Shown: piece by piece, positions 41,767-49,911 of the stretch
Position numbering within the stretch: the stretch's first letter is position 1
Layout: the number at the start of each line of letters is the position of its first letter
Assembly (NCBI GenBank): GCA_020638135.1
Contig: JACKJE010000008.1
Location: forward strand, 71,207 to 135,206
Reading direction: 5' to 3'
Origin: Methylobacteriaceae bacterium
Lineage (GTDB): Bacteria; Pseudomonadota; Alphaproteobacteria; Rhizobiales; Beijerinckiaceae
Length of the DNA stretch: 64,000 bases
Made by a program: the position numbers and the translations under genes
Notes under the pieces: generated by a model
Databases searched by the model: none
Seen by the model: the letters and a program-made list of their open reading frames with translations, nothing else
Told to the model about the DNA's origin: nothing

Positions 41767-42028
41767 GGCGTCGGCCCCGATGTTCGAGCCGCCAGCACAG
41801 CGTCCGATTGGGCCGATTTGAAGGCGGCGGAGCGGAATTTGCAGGGGTGTGGCGGAAGGGCGGCGCTGTTGCAGAGGGCGCCGGCGCCCAGGTCTTCCCT
41901 CGCCACCCGGGTCGCGCTTGCGCACGCCCGGGCGCAGGCTCTCGTCGGGAGGGGGTCGGGAAACCTCGCGAGGTTTGCATCGTCCCAATTCGGGCGCTTT
42001 CGCAAGGTCGCCCGACCCCCCACCCTGG

Positions 42029-42050
42029 CCCTCCCCATCAAGGGGGAGGG
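42029..42050. repeat. Short palindromic element CCCTCCCC/GGGGAGGG
   Basis: CCCTCCCC (42029-42036) and GGGGAGGG (42043-42050) pair around a six-base loop, inside a flank CCCCCCACCCTGGCC typical of intergenic repeats in many Rhizobiales. It probably belongs to a dispersed repeat family. Only one copy is visible in the window. Confidence 0.5.
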
Positions 42051-42114
42051 GACGCGCCCACACGCGCGCCAAGGCGCCCGCGCCTTGCGGCCGGGTGATG
42101 AACCGTTCGAGGGC

Positions 42115-42169
42115 CGGGACTGATGTCGCCGGGTTCTCTAGTTTTTATGTGCCGGCGACATCAGTCCCG
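42115..42169. repeat. Perfect 18-bp inverted repeat with 19-base loop
   Basis: CGGGACTGATGTCGCCGG (42115-42132) and CCGGCGACATCAGTCCCG (42152-42169) are exact complements. The loop contains a T-rich stretch (GTTTTTATG). No T tract follows, so it is not an ordinary terminator. It could be a short non-autonomous element or a structured RNA. Confidence 0.7.
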
Positions 42170-42540
42170 ACGCGGCGTCTTCTACGCCTTGCCCCGCTCT
42201 GGGTCCTGACTGCCGTCTTGGGCGCGCAAGCCTTGGCGGCAAGCCGCTTATTAACCGTCAGCCTGGCCTGCGATCAGATCGCCCCCGGTCGTGCTGCCGG
42301 GCCGGGCCGGGCGAGCCGCCTTGAGCGTCCCGCCTCGCAAAGGCGCACCCGGGTGCGCGGATCGGTGTTTCCGCACAGCGCGAGCGCCGCTCCCCGTCCA
42401 CACATCAAGACCGCTCCGGATGCATCCTCGGCGGACAGGGATGGGGGATTGAAACATAGAATAGGAAAATAATCAAGAGACGAATTTGTGCGCGCTCCGT
42501 GAGGGTAGGCGACAAGGGGCGACGGCTCCCGACCGGAGGC

Positions 42541-42602
42541 GCCCTCCTTCTCCCGCCCGCGGGAGAAGGTGGCCCTTGCGAAGCAAGGGTCGGATGAGGG
42601 TC
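42541..42602 (+). repeat. RIME-like palindromic element, copy 1
   Basis: Two stems in series: CCTTCTCCCGC/GCGGGAGAAGG, then CCCTTGC/GCAAGGG, ending GTCGGATGAGGG. This is the type of mosaic intergenic repeat found in many Rhizobiales. A second copy in opposite orientation lies at 43032-43092. Confidence 0.75.
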
Positions 42603-42654
42603 CGCGCCGCCTCGATGCTCTTGCAGGAAAAGCGCCGGCATCCGACCATGAGCC

Positions 42655-43053
42655 GTGCCCGCTCGCGTCGGCGCCAGACAGACCGCGTTCGCTCGGCGCC
42701 TTCGCCGCGATATGGCGGCCGCCGAGATCATTCTCTGGCGCGACTTGCGCGGCGGCCGCCTCGATGGTCTGAAATTTCGACGGCAGGTTCCGATCGCTCG
42801 TTTCGTCGTCGATTTTCTGTGCGTCGAGCATCGTCTGATCGTCGAACTCGACGGTCCCGGGCACGACAGCATCGAGCAGAAATCGCATGATTCTGCGCGC
42901 GACGCCGAATTGCGGCGACGCGGCTATCACATCCTGCGGTTTGCCAATGAGCTTGTTATTCCCGCCGGTGATTTCGTACTCGGCGAAATCCGCCGCGCTG
43001 TCCTCGCCATCGTCTCATCGCAATCGCGAGGCCCCTCATCCGACCCTCGCTGA
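42655..43053 (+). CDS. DUF559 domain protein (Vsr-like/PD-(D/E)XK nuclease fold)
   Basis: DUF559 proteins resemble the very-short-patch-repair endonuclease. The 132-residue protein carries LRRDMAAAEIILWRDLR, LKFRRQVPIARFVVDFLCVE and LIVELDGPGHDSIEQK, where VDF, ELDG and H are the core motif, and ends with RRRGYHILRFANELV. The 5' end runs out of a palindromic repeat and the 3' end reads into the opposite one, so both termini of the open frame may be longer than the real protein. Such genes are often found with repeats and may have moved horizontally. Confidence 0.8.
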   Translation: MPARVGARQTAFARRLRRDMAAAEIILWRDLRGGRLDGLKFRRQVPIARFVVDFLCVEHRLIVELDGPGHDSIEQKSHDSARDAELRRRGYHILRFANELVIPAGDFVLGEIRRAVLAIVSSQSRGPSSDPR

Positions 43054-43092
43054 CGCGAGGGCCACCTTCTCCCGCCAGCGGGAGAAGGAGGG
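43032..43092 (-). repeat. RIME-like palindromic element, copy 2 (inverted)
   Basis: This is the reverse complement arrangement of the element at 42541-42602, with compensating changes in both stems (GCTGGC for GCCCGC; CCCTCGC/GCGAGGG for CCCTTGC/GCAAGGG). Structure is thus conserved while sequence varies. It lies at the 3' end of the DUF559 gene. Confidence 0.75.
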
Positions 43093-43127
43093 CGCGCAGC
43101 GCCCACTTCGTTCATTGGAAGGGGCGC

Positions 43128-43904
43128 CTACCCCTTCTTCCGGTCGGGATAGCTCACCGCCATTCCATCCCGCACGTCCTGCTGCACGCCATATTGCGGG
43201 AAGGGGTAGCGGAAGCCGTTTTTGGCGAGCGCCTCCATGCCGGCGATCGCCTTGGCGAGCATGTCGGGCGGGAGCGCCATCAGCATTTCGTCGTCGAGCA
43301 CGCCGCCGTAGCGGCGTTCGGCGAAGCAGGGGATGGAGAGCGAGGGTTCGCGCTTCGTCAGGGCGCGGCCCCATGAATCCGCGCAGGCGCTCTCGCCGAC
43401 GACGGACCAGTCGAAGCGCTTGTAGCCCGCCCATTGCAGGCCGTTGATGAAATACATCATCGCGCCGGGCGTGGCGTAGAACAGCGCGATGTCGGGGTCT
43501 TGCACGCGGCCCGCCGCGAGCGGCGAGACGACGAGGGCTTCGTATTGGCCGTCCGGCACGCAATGCATGGCGACCTGGTGCTGGGTGGCGTCCTCGATGG
43601 TGGAAAACCAGACGCCGGTCATGTGCCTGCCCGACTTCCACTCGTCGGTCTTGGCGCCGCCGAGCCCGACCACGGCGCGGCATTGCGCGCCGACCAGATC
43701 GTCGGCGGTAATGCCGACCGTCCAGCCGAGGCGGGCGCCCTGCGCCACGATCTGGTCGAGCGTATGCACCGCCTTCGGCCGGCGGATGCGCGGGATCGCC
43801 TCCATGTCGGCCCTGTTCTCGTAAAGCTTCATGCAGAAGGGGATCGAGCGGATTTTCAAGAGGCGCTCGAGATCGGCGGCGGCGCGGGCGAGATCGACGG
43901 ACAT
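43128..43904 (-). CDS. DUF169 domain protein
   Basis: DUF169 proteins are uncharacterised, widespread in bacteria and archaea, and often found beside redox or one-carbon genes. This 258-residue copy has SIPFCMKLYENRADMEAIPR, HTLDQIVAQGARLGWTVGIT, then LVVSPLAAGRVQDPDIALFY and PCFAERRYGGVLDDEMLMAL, the family blocks. GGAGGAAACC is the ribosome binding site. It is divergent from a RibD-like gene. No function is assigned. Confidence 0.82.
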   Translation of the reverse strand: MSVDLARAAADLERLLKIRSIPFCMKLYENRADMEAIPRIRRPKAVHTLDQIVAQGARLGWTVGITADDLVGAQCRAVVGLGGAKTDEWKSGRHMTGVWFSTIEDATQHQVAMHCVPDGQYEALVVSPLAAGRVQDPDIALFYATPGAMMYFINGLQWAGYKRFDWSVVGESACADSWGRALTKREPSLSIPCFAERRYGGVLDDEMLMALPPDMLAKAIAGMEALAKNGFRYPFPQYGVQQDVRDGMAVSYPDRKKG

Positions 43905-44005
43905 GGTTTCCTCCCTATTATGTCCAGCATGCGCGTAACGCGCTGCGGCGCCAATGGCGCGCGGCGGGAGCGCGCCCGGCGTCCAGGGAATATCGGGGAG
44001 GTCTC

Positions 44006-44650
44006 ATGGGACAGGTGCGCGTCGCCAGCTTTTCGGTGTCGCTCGACGGGTTTTCCGCCGCGCTCGGTCAGGACATCGACAATCCGATCGGCGTCGGCGG
44101 GCTGAAACTGTTCGACTGGGCCTTCGCCACGCGCACCTTCCAGAAGATGCACGGGACGGGCGCGGGCGAGACCGGGATCGACGACGATTTCGCGGCGGCA
44201 GGCTTCGCCAATGTCGGCGCGTGGATTCTCGGCCGCAACATGTTCGGCCCGGTGCGCGGACCGTGGCCGGACGAGAGCTGGAAGGGCTGGTGGGGCGAGG
44301 AGCCGCCCTATCGCACGCCCGTCTTCGTCCTGACGCATTTTCCACGCGATCCGATCGCGATGAAGGGCGGGACGACCTTCCATTTCGTGACCGGGGGGAT
44401 CGAGGCGGCGCTCGACCGGGCCAAGGCGGCGGCCGGAGACAGGGATGTGCGGATCGGCGGCGGGGTCGCCACGATCCGGCAATATCTGCGGGCGGGCCTG
44501 ATCGACCGGCTGCATCTGGCGCAGACGCCGGTTCTGCTCGGGCAGGGCGAAGCCCTGTTCGCCGGCCTCGACCTGCCGGCGCTCGGCTACCGGCAGACGG
44601 GCTATGCGCCCTCCGGGACGGTCGCGCATGTCATACTGGAGCGTGGGTGA
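44006..44650 (+). CDS. Dihydrofolate reductase family protein (RibD C-terminal type)
   Basis: A 214-residue stand-alone RibD_C/DHFR-fold oxidoreductase, usually NADPH-dependent. Features are VRVASFSVSLDGFSAALGQD at the start, NVGAWILGRNMFGPVRGPW, PVFVLTHFPRDPIAMKGGTT and VRIGGGVATIRQYLRAGLID, the common block before the substrate site. A strong GGGGAGG precedes the ATG. The exact substrate cannot be inferred. Confidence 0.85.
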   Translation: MGQVRVASFSVSLDGFSAALGQDIDNPIGVGGLKLFDWAFATRTFQKMHGTGAGETGIDDDFAAAGFANVGAWILGRNMFGPVRGPWPDESWKGWWGEEPPYRTPVFVLTHFPRDPIAMKGGTTFHFVTGGIEAALDRAKAAAGDRDVRIGGGVATIRQYLRAGLIDRLHLAQTPVLLGQGEALFAGLDLPALGYRQTGYAPSGTVAHVILERG

Positions 44651-44677
44651 AGCCGAACTCGTCTTCACGGCTGGGAA

Positions 44678-44687
44678 ACATATATGT
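44678..44687. promoter_or_regulatory. Palindrome ACATATATGT at the flavin reductase start
   Basis: ACATATATGT is a perfect ten-base palindrome (AACATATATGTT extends it to twelve) that includes the ATG of the flavin reductase at 44684. The same ten bases occur at 46633-46642 in front of the second, broken copy. Confidence 0.35.
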
Positions 44688-45241
44688 TCCAAAGTGATGG
44701 GGACGCCGGGGGGCCGGCGGCACGGATGGACGCGATGCTCGCCGCCAAACGCAGGATTTCAACGCCCGATCTGGTCGACCGGTTCCGCGACGCCATGCGC
44801 CGCACGGCGGCCGGCGTCGCGGTCGTGACGACGCATGGACCGGCGGGCCGCGGCGGCATCACGGTGTCGAGCTTCTGCTCGCTGTCGCTCGAGCCGCCCT
44901 CGGTGCTGGTGTGCATCCGCAAGGATTCGACGACGCTCGGGCGGATCCTCAAGAACCGGGTCTTCGCCGCCAATGTGCTGGCGCAGGACCAGAGCGAACT
45001 CGCCGCCGCCTTCGCCTCGCCCGCGACGCCGCACGAGCGGCGGTTTGCGCTGGGCCAGTGGGTCGACACGGGGCCGGCCGGGCCGGTTCTGGTTGGCGCC
45101 GTCGCGCATTTCGACTGCAAGCTGGCGCATGTCCACGATTACGGCTCGCATACGATCGTTATCGGCGAGGTGGTCGAGGCCGCCTCGCACGACGCCCGTC
45201 CGCTGATCTACGCGGAACAGGCGTTCCACCGGCTGCCCTGA
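44684..45241 (+). CDS. Flavin reductase family protein (intact copy)
   Basis: An FMN-binding flavin reductase-like protein of about 185 residues, of the type that supplies reduced flavin to a monooxygenase. Features are LVDRFRDAMRRTAAGVAVVT, TVSSFCSLSLEPPSVLVCIR, AANVLAQDQSELAAAFASP, and a C-terminal HTIVIGEVVEAASHDARPLI. The start is at ATG 44684 within a palindrome; ATG 44726 is an alternative. A nearly identical but frameshifted copy occurs at 46633-47189. Confidence 0.87.
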   Translation: MFQSDGDAGGPAARMDAMLAAKRRISTPDLVDRFRDAMRRTAAGVAVVTTHGPAGRGGITVSSFCSLSLEPPSVLVCIRKDSTTLGRILKNRVFAANVLAQDQSELAAAFASPATPHERRFALGQWVDTGPAGPVLVGAVAHFDCKLAHVHDYGSHTIVIGEVVEAASHDARPLIYAEQAFHRLP

Positions 45242-46069
45242 ACCATTTCGCTGTAGCTGATCACCCCAACTTTCTGTTCAACCAGTTCGGATGCTGGAAC
45301 GCTGCGCCCTGCGCCATGGCAACGTCCACAGCGCCGATGGCTGGCGTGATGTTCGACCCGTCATTGCGCGCTACGCGGAGCGCGACCTGGTGGCAGGTTC
45401 TTCCGGGCCGATGCTGCCTACGCGATCCGGCGATCTATGAGCGATTGAAGAAGCGCGGTTCTTCTACGCCATCCGGCTGCCCGCAAACGCGGTCCTCAGG
45501 ACAAGATCGCGCATCGGCTAACGCGCCCTGTCGGGCGGCCGTCACTGACCAAGGTCAAGCGGTTCTTCGAGGAATTCGAGTATCAGGCGGCGTCCTGGGA
45601 CAAGGAACGCCGGGTGATCGCCAAGATCGAATGGCATCCGGGCGAACTGTTCCCGCGTGTCGGCTTCATCGTCACAACCTGCCGATGGAGCCGGACTGGT
45701 GGTGCGGTTCTACAACCAGCGCGCACCGCCGAGCAGCACATCAAAGAGGCAAATACGCTTTCGCTGGACGCGGCTGTCGTGCCGGAAGTTCCGCGACAAT
45801 GAGGTGCGGCTGCAACTGCGCCCTGGCGTACAACCTGGCCACCTTCTGCGCTGCATCAGGCTGCCCGGGCCATGGCCGACTGGTCGTTGACCAGCCTGCA
45901 ACTGAAGCTGATCAAGATCGGGGCACGTGTGGTCCGTCACGCCCGCACCATCACCTTCCAGCTGGCCGAGGTCGCTGTCACCGGCACGATGGTACGCGCC
46001 ATCCTCGCCGCTATCCGCCGATTGCGACGCCACCGCTATGCGCATGATCGCGATCCACGCTCAAACTGA
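45242..46069 (+). pseudogene. IS1380-family transposase remnant
   Basis: Reading across three frames recovers pieces in order of an IS1380 transposase C-terminal part: HPNFLFNQFG, then LERCALRHGNVHSADGW and YAERDLV, then FFEEFEYQAASWDKERRVIA and KIEWHPGELFPRVGFIVT, then VVRFYNQR and RWTRLSCRKFRDNEVRLQL, then WSLTSLQLKLIKIGARVVRH and ITFQLAEVAVTGTMVRAIL. At least four frameshifts and the loss of the N-terminal third make it nonfunctional. A perfect palindrome GGACAGATCTGTCC lies at 46082-46095 just behind. Confidence 0.82.
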
Positions 46070-46209
46070 ACGAAAGCGGCTGGACAGATCTGTCCGCTGC
46101 GCTGAAAAACGCCGCCCTGGGCAAGAAACAGCGGCTTCGCGGTCTGATCCGTCAGATCAGCAGTCTGCGCGACCGCAGGTGCCGCTTGCGGCGAAAATCC
46201 TTGTCTAGC

Positions 46210-46632
46210 GCTCGGATACAGGCGATCTTCACCTCAAACGCCACGCCACTTGGGGAATGCAGGTTTCGATGCGGCGGCGGACCCGCTTGCCGCCGGGGAT
46301 GGCGTTGACCGAGGCCATCCAGCGATGGATGCGGCCCTCGATGAAATGATCGCGCGCATCGCCGAGCGAGGCCGGCAGCGCGTCGAGACACATCTGCTCG
46401 ATGCGCTCGTCGCTCTCGTTGGCAAGCGACAGGGCCGCGTTGCCGGGGCAATCAGGAAGGCGAGCATGCCGTAGCGCTCGAGATTGTTGCGGGCGCTCTC
46501 GTCATGAGATGCAGCAGCCGTCGAGCGTCGCTCATCCACCAGTCGGCCGGCAGATGATCGCGCCAGAACGGGCGCTTGAAGGCAGCGTGGCGCGCAGGTA
46601 ATGGCCGGGACGGTCGAAATAGGCGATATGAT
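46210..46632 (-). pseudogene. FAD-dependent (amine oxidase-like) oxidoreductase fragment
   Basis: On the minus strand, fragments in shifting frames read MYHIAYFDRPGHYLRATLP, DHLPADWWMSDA, ERYGMLAFLIA, AALSLANESDERIEQMCLDA and GRIHRWMASVNAIPGGK. This order looks like the C-terminal part of a flavin-containing amine oxidase-type protein, but several single-base shifts break it and the N-terminal two thirds are absent. Family assignment is from memory of similar sequences and is uncertain. Confidence 0.45.
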
Positions 46633-47189
46633 ACATATATGTTCCAGTGATGGGACGCCGGGGGCCGGCGGCACGGATGGACGCGATGCTCGCCGCCAAA
46701 CGCAGGATTTCAACGCCCGATCTGGTCGACCGGTTCCGCGACGCCATGCGCCGCACGGCAGCCGGCGTCGCGGTCGACGACGCATGGACCGGCGGGCCGC
46801 GGCGGCATCACGGTGTCGAGCTTCTGCTCGCTGTCGCTCGAGCCGCCCTCGGTGCTGGTGTGCATCCGCAAGGATCTGACGACGCTCAGGCGGATCCTCA
46901 GAACCGGGTCTTCGCCGCCAATGTGCTGGCGCAGGACCAGAGCGAACTCGCCGCCGCCTTCGCCTCGCCCGCGACGCCGCACGAGCGGCGGTTTGCGCTG
47001 GGCCAGTGGGTCGACACGGGGCCGGCCGGGCCGGTTCTGGTTGGCGCCGTCGCGCATTTCGACTGCAAGCTGGCGCATGTCCACGATTACGGCTCGCATA
47101 CGATCGTTATCGGCGAGGTGGTCGAGGCCGCCTCGCACGACGCCCGTCCGCTGATCTACGCGGAACAGGCGTTCCACCGGCTGCCCTGA
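46633..47189 (+). pseudogene. Frameshifted duplicate of the flavin reductase gene
   Basis: This copy repeats the gene at 44684-45241 almost base for base, including the palindrome at its start. It differs near the 5' half by several small deletions (for example GTCGTGACGACG became GTCGACGACG and CAAGAACC became CAGAACC). From about 46912 to the stop it is identical. The frame is broken at least twice, so it should not give a full-length protein. Confidence 0.85.
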
Positions 47190-47192
47190 TCC

Positions 47193-48215
47193 TCAGCCAC
47201 GCATCCACGCGGCGATCTCCACCCATTCGCGCGCCAGTGTGCGGGCGCCCATGAACAGCGACAGGTGCCCGCAATCGGCGAGTTTTTGCGCCTTGTGGGC
47301 CGCCGGCGTCGCGACGAGATCGAGAGCGGCGAACACCTGCGCCGGCGGGGCGACGGCGTCGCGGCCGCCCGCCAGCGCGAAGACCGGCGCGGTGACGCGC
47401 GAGAGCGGCGCCGGCCGGCCGAACACCGGGAAATCGCCCGCCGCCAGCCGGTTGTCGCGGAAAATCCAGTTGAGCACGTCGGCGTAATAGCGGCCGGGCA
47501 GGTCGACGGTGCGCGCGTCCCAGGCCTGATAGCGCGCGATCAGCTCGGGCGCGGCGGCGTCGGCGACCTGAAGAACCTCGCGCGCGTCCAGCTCCGCGCT
47601 GCCGAGCACGCGGAAGGCGCCGAGCGTGGCGCGGCCCGACACCAGCCCGCCGCCGGCCGCGATCAGCTCCTCGACCATATCGGGCGAGACGTTTCGCGCG
47701 GATCGGGCAATTTCGGACGGGCAGGACGTGTCGACCGGCGCGCCGGCGGCGACGAGCTTGCCGACCTTGCCCGGAAAGGCGGCGGCATAGGCGAGCGACA
47801 GCCAGCCGCCCTGGCACAGGCCGACGAGAATGGGTGCGGGCGGCGCCAGATCGACAGCCGCGTTGAGGTCGGCGAGATAGGCGTCGGTCGACAGGCCGCG
47901 CGTCGCCGAGGTCGCGGATTTCCACTCCGTCAGCAGGACCGGACCAAAGCCTTCCGCCGCCAGCCGCTCGATCACGCTGTGGCCGGGCGCGAGATCGGCG
48001 AGGCCGGCGTCGTGGACCGCATAGGGCGCGACGACGATGACGGGCGCCGCGCCCTGCGACACAAAGGCGCGCAGCCGCATGGTGGTGAAATCGGCGACAA
48101 CCTCGTTCGGGGTCGCCCAGTCGATGTGCGCGGGCGTCGCTCCACCGCCGAGCATGTCGAGACCGACGCGAAACGGCCACAGCCAGAGGTCCATGGGATC
48201 GGGTCGAGCTTCCAT
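47193..48215 (-). CDS. Alpha/beta hydrolase related to PHA synthase/depolymerase
   Basis: A 340-residue alpha/beta-fold protein. The nucleophile elbow is GLCQGG, i.e. cysteine in a G-x-C-x-G box as in polyhydroxyalkanoate synthases. The predicted acid lies in LAGGRDAVAPPAQV and the base in CGHLSLFMG. The N-terminus reads MDLWLWPFRVGLDMLGGG. Length is shorter than PhaC. It might act on intracellular polyester or short acyl esters, but no partner genes are near. It is convergent with the flavin reductase remnant. Confidence 0.8.
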   Translation of the reverse strand: MEARPDPMDLWLWPFRVGLDMLGGGATPAHIDWATPNEVVADFTTMRLRAFVSQGAAPVIVVAPYAVHDAGLADLAPGHSVIERLAAEGFGPVLLTEWKSATSATRGLSTDAYLADLNAAVDLAPPAPILVGLCQGGWLSLAYAAAFPGKVGKLVAAGAPVDTSCPSEIARSARNVSPDMVEELIAAGGGLVSGRATLGAFRVLGSAELDAREVLQVADAAAPELIARYQAWDARTVDLPGRYYADVLNWIFRDNRLAAGDFPVFGRPAPLSRVTAPVFALAGGRDAVAPPAQVFAALDLVATPAAHKAQKLADCGHLSLFMGARTLAREWVEIAAWMRG

Positions 48216-48372
48216 TTCGATCAGATCAAACGCCCGCGAGACGGCGGTTGCAAGGCAGACACAATTGCTCCGCCAAAGTTCAACCCTTAACTGTCCTTAA
48301 CTATTCAGTGCGCGTGGATTCGGATAAGTCTGCGGGGCGCTTGCCGCCGTCTGGCCGGGCGGACGGGCGGTT

Positions 48373-49911
48373 GTGCGGGTCTGTTGGAAAAAGTCTTTGC
48401 TGTTCCGAGGTTTGTTCCATAGCGCCCGCGCGTTGCGTCTGGCCGCGGTTGTGCCGGCCGGCCTTGCCGTCGCCGGCTGCGACCTCGACTGGAAGAAGCC
48501 GTCGTTCGAAATTCCGGATCCGCCCAAATTCCGGGCGGCGGCCGAAAAGCCGGCCGATCCCGTTCCCGACCGCTGGGCGGATACGTTCGGGTCGCGCGAA
48601 TTGTCCGCGCTGGTCGACCGGGCGCTCGCCGACAATCTCGACATAGCCGCCGCGGTCGCGCGCATCGCGCAGGCGGATGCGCAGGCGAAGATTTCCTCGG
48701 TCGCGCTGTTTCCGCTGGTGACGATGAACGATTCGTCGCAGCGCGCGCGTTCGCCTGGCACGGCGTCGAGCATGCTGCCGCCCAAGGCCAGCGACGGAAC
48801 CTATCATTTCAGCGGTTCCTATCGCTCGCTCAACGTGCTCGGGCTGAACGCCAGCTACGAGATCGATTTCTGGGGCAAGAACCGCGACGCTTCGAGCGCG
48901 GCGCGACTGCTCGCCGAAGCCAGCCGCTACGATCGCGCGGTCGTGCAGATCGCCACGCTCGCCTCGCTGGTCAATTCCTATTTCGCGGTGCTCGGCGCGC
49001 AGGACCGCCTGCGCATCGCGCGCGACAATGTGCGCATCGCCTCCGAAGTGCTGCGGGCGATCAAGGCGCGCGTGGCGGTCGGCACGGCGTCCGAACTCGA
49101 TCTCGCGCAGCAGGAAAGCGTGCTCGCCACGCAGCGCGCCAACATTCCGACGCTCGAGCAGCAGGTCGCGCAGACCAGGAACCTGATCGCGGTTCTCGTC
49201 GGCCAGGCGCCGGAGCTGATCGACATCAAGGGCGGCAGTCTTTCGAGCCTGCGCGCGCCGCGCGTGCAGCCGGGCCTGCCCTCGCAATTGCTGCTGCGCC
49301 GGCCCGACATCGTGGAAGCCGAAACCAAGGTGGCGGCGAGCGAGCTTTCCGTCTCCGCGGCGCGCGCGGCCATGTTCCCGTCGATCACGCTGACCGGGGG
49401 CTATGGCGTGCAGGCGCAATTGCTGAAATTCCTGCTGCGGCCGGAGGCGGTGGCGTGGAGCTATGCCGCGCAACTGGCGCGGCCGATCACCGACGGGCGC
49501 AATCTGCAGAGCCAGCTCGACCTGCAACGCGGCAAATATGCCGAACTGCTGCAGCTCTATCACAAGCAGATCATCACCGCCTTCTCCGACGTCGAGAACG
49601 CGCTGATCGCCGTGCAGAAGAATACGCAGCGCGAGCGCCTGCAGCAGGCCGCCGCGGCCGCCTCGCGGCGCGCCTACAATGCGGCGATCAAACGGTTGCA
49701 GGAAGGCACGATCGACGTGGTCACGCTGTCGACGACGCAGACGACATTGTTCCAGAATCTCGACCTCGTGGCGCAGACGCGCATCGCGCGCTTCCAGTCG
49801 CTGGTGTCGCTCTACCAGGCGCTCGGCGGCGGCTGGTCGGACGTCAAGCGCGAGCTGGCGCGCCTCGAGGAGCAGGCGGCGTTCCGCGACCCGAAGGGCA
49901 TTCTCCCGTGA
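48373..49911 (+). CDS. Outer-membrane efflux lipoprotein (NodT/OprM type)
   Basis: This is the TolC-like channel of a tripartite pump. An N-terminal lipoprotein signal ends in LAVAGC. The two repeated OEP domains are visible (WADTFGSRELSALVDRALAD and, in the second half, LLLRRPDIVEAETKVAASEL), followed by LTGGYGVQAQLL and EGTIDVVTLSTTQTTLFQN. Length is 512 residues from GTG 48373. Being first in the operon, before the adaptor gene, is the less common order. It overlaps the adaptor start by four bases (GTGA). Confidence 0.93.
   Translation: MRVCWKKSLLFRGLFHSARALRLAAVVPAGLAVAGCDLDWKKPSFEIPDPPKFRAAAEKPADPVPDRWADTFGSRELSALVDRALADNLDIAAAVARIAQADAQAKISSVALFPLVTMNDSSQRARSPGTASSMLPPKASDGTYHFSGSYRSLNVLGLNASYEIDFWGKNRDASSAARLLAEASRYDRAVVQIATLASLVNSYFAVLGAQDRLRIARDNVRIASEVLRAIKARVAVGTASELDLAQQESVLATQRANIPTLEQQVAQTRNLIAVLVGQAPELIDIKGGSLSSLRAPRVQPGLPSQLLLRRPDIVEAETKVAASELSVSAARAAMFPSITLTGGYGVQAQLLKFLLRPEAVAWSYAAQLARPITDGRNLQSQLDLQRGKYAELLQLYHKQIITAFSDVENALIAVQKNTQRERLQQAAAAASRRAYNAAIKRLQEGTIDVVTLSTTQTTLFQNLDLVAQTRIARFQSLVSLYQALGGGWSDVKRELARLEEQAAFRDPKGILP

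Larger units (their letters stand above)
41767..42654. other. Repeat-rich stretch without a supported gene
   Basis: I see no credible coding region here; the open frames are short, shifted and unlike proteins. The stretch holds a CCCTCCCC/GGGGAGGG hairpin (42029-42050), an 18-bp perfect inverted repeat (42115-42169) and a palindromic element (42541-42602). It reads as accumulated intergenic repeat elements. Confidence 0.6.

Noticed and set aside
48287..48300. TTAA-N6-TTAA before the efflux operon as a CtrA site
   Set aside because: The spacing is six bases instead of seven, so it does not match the consensus.
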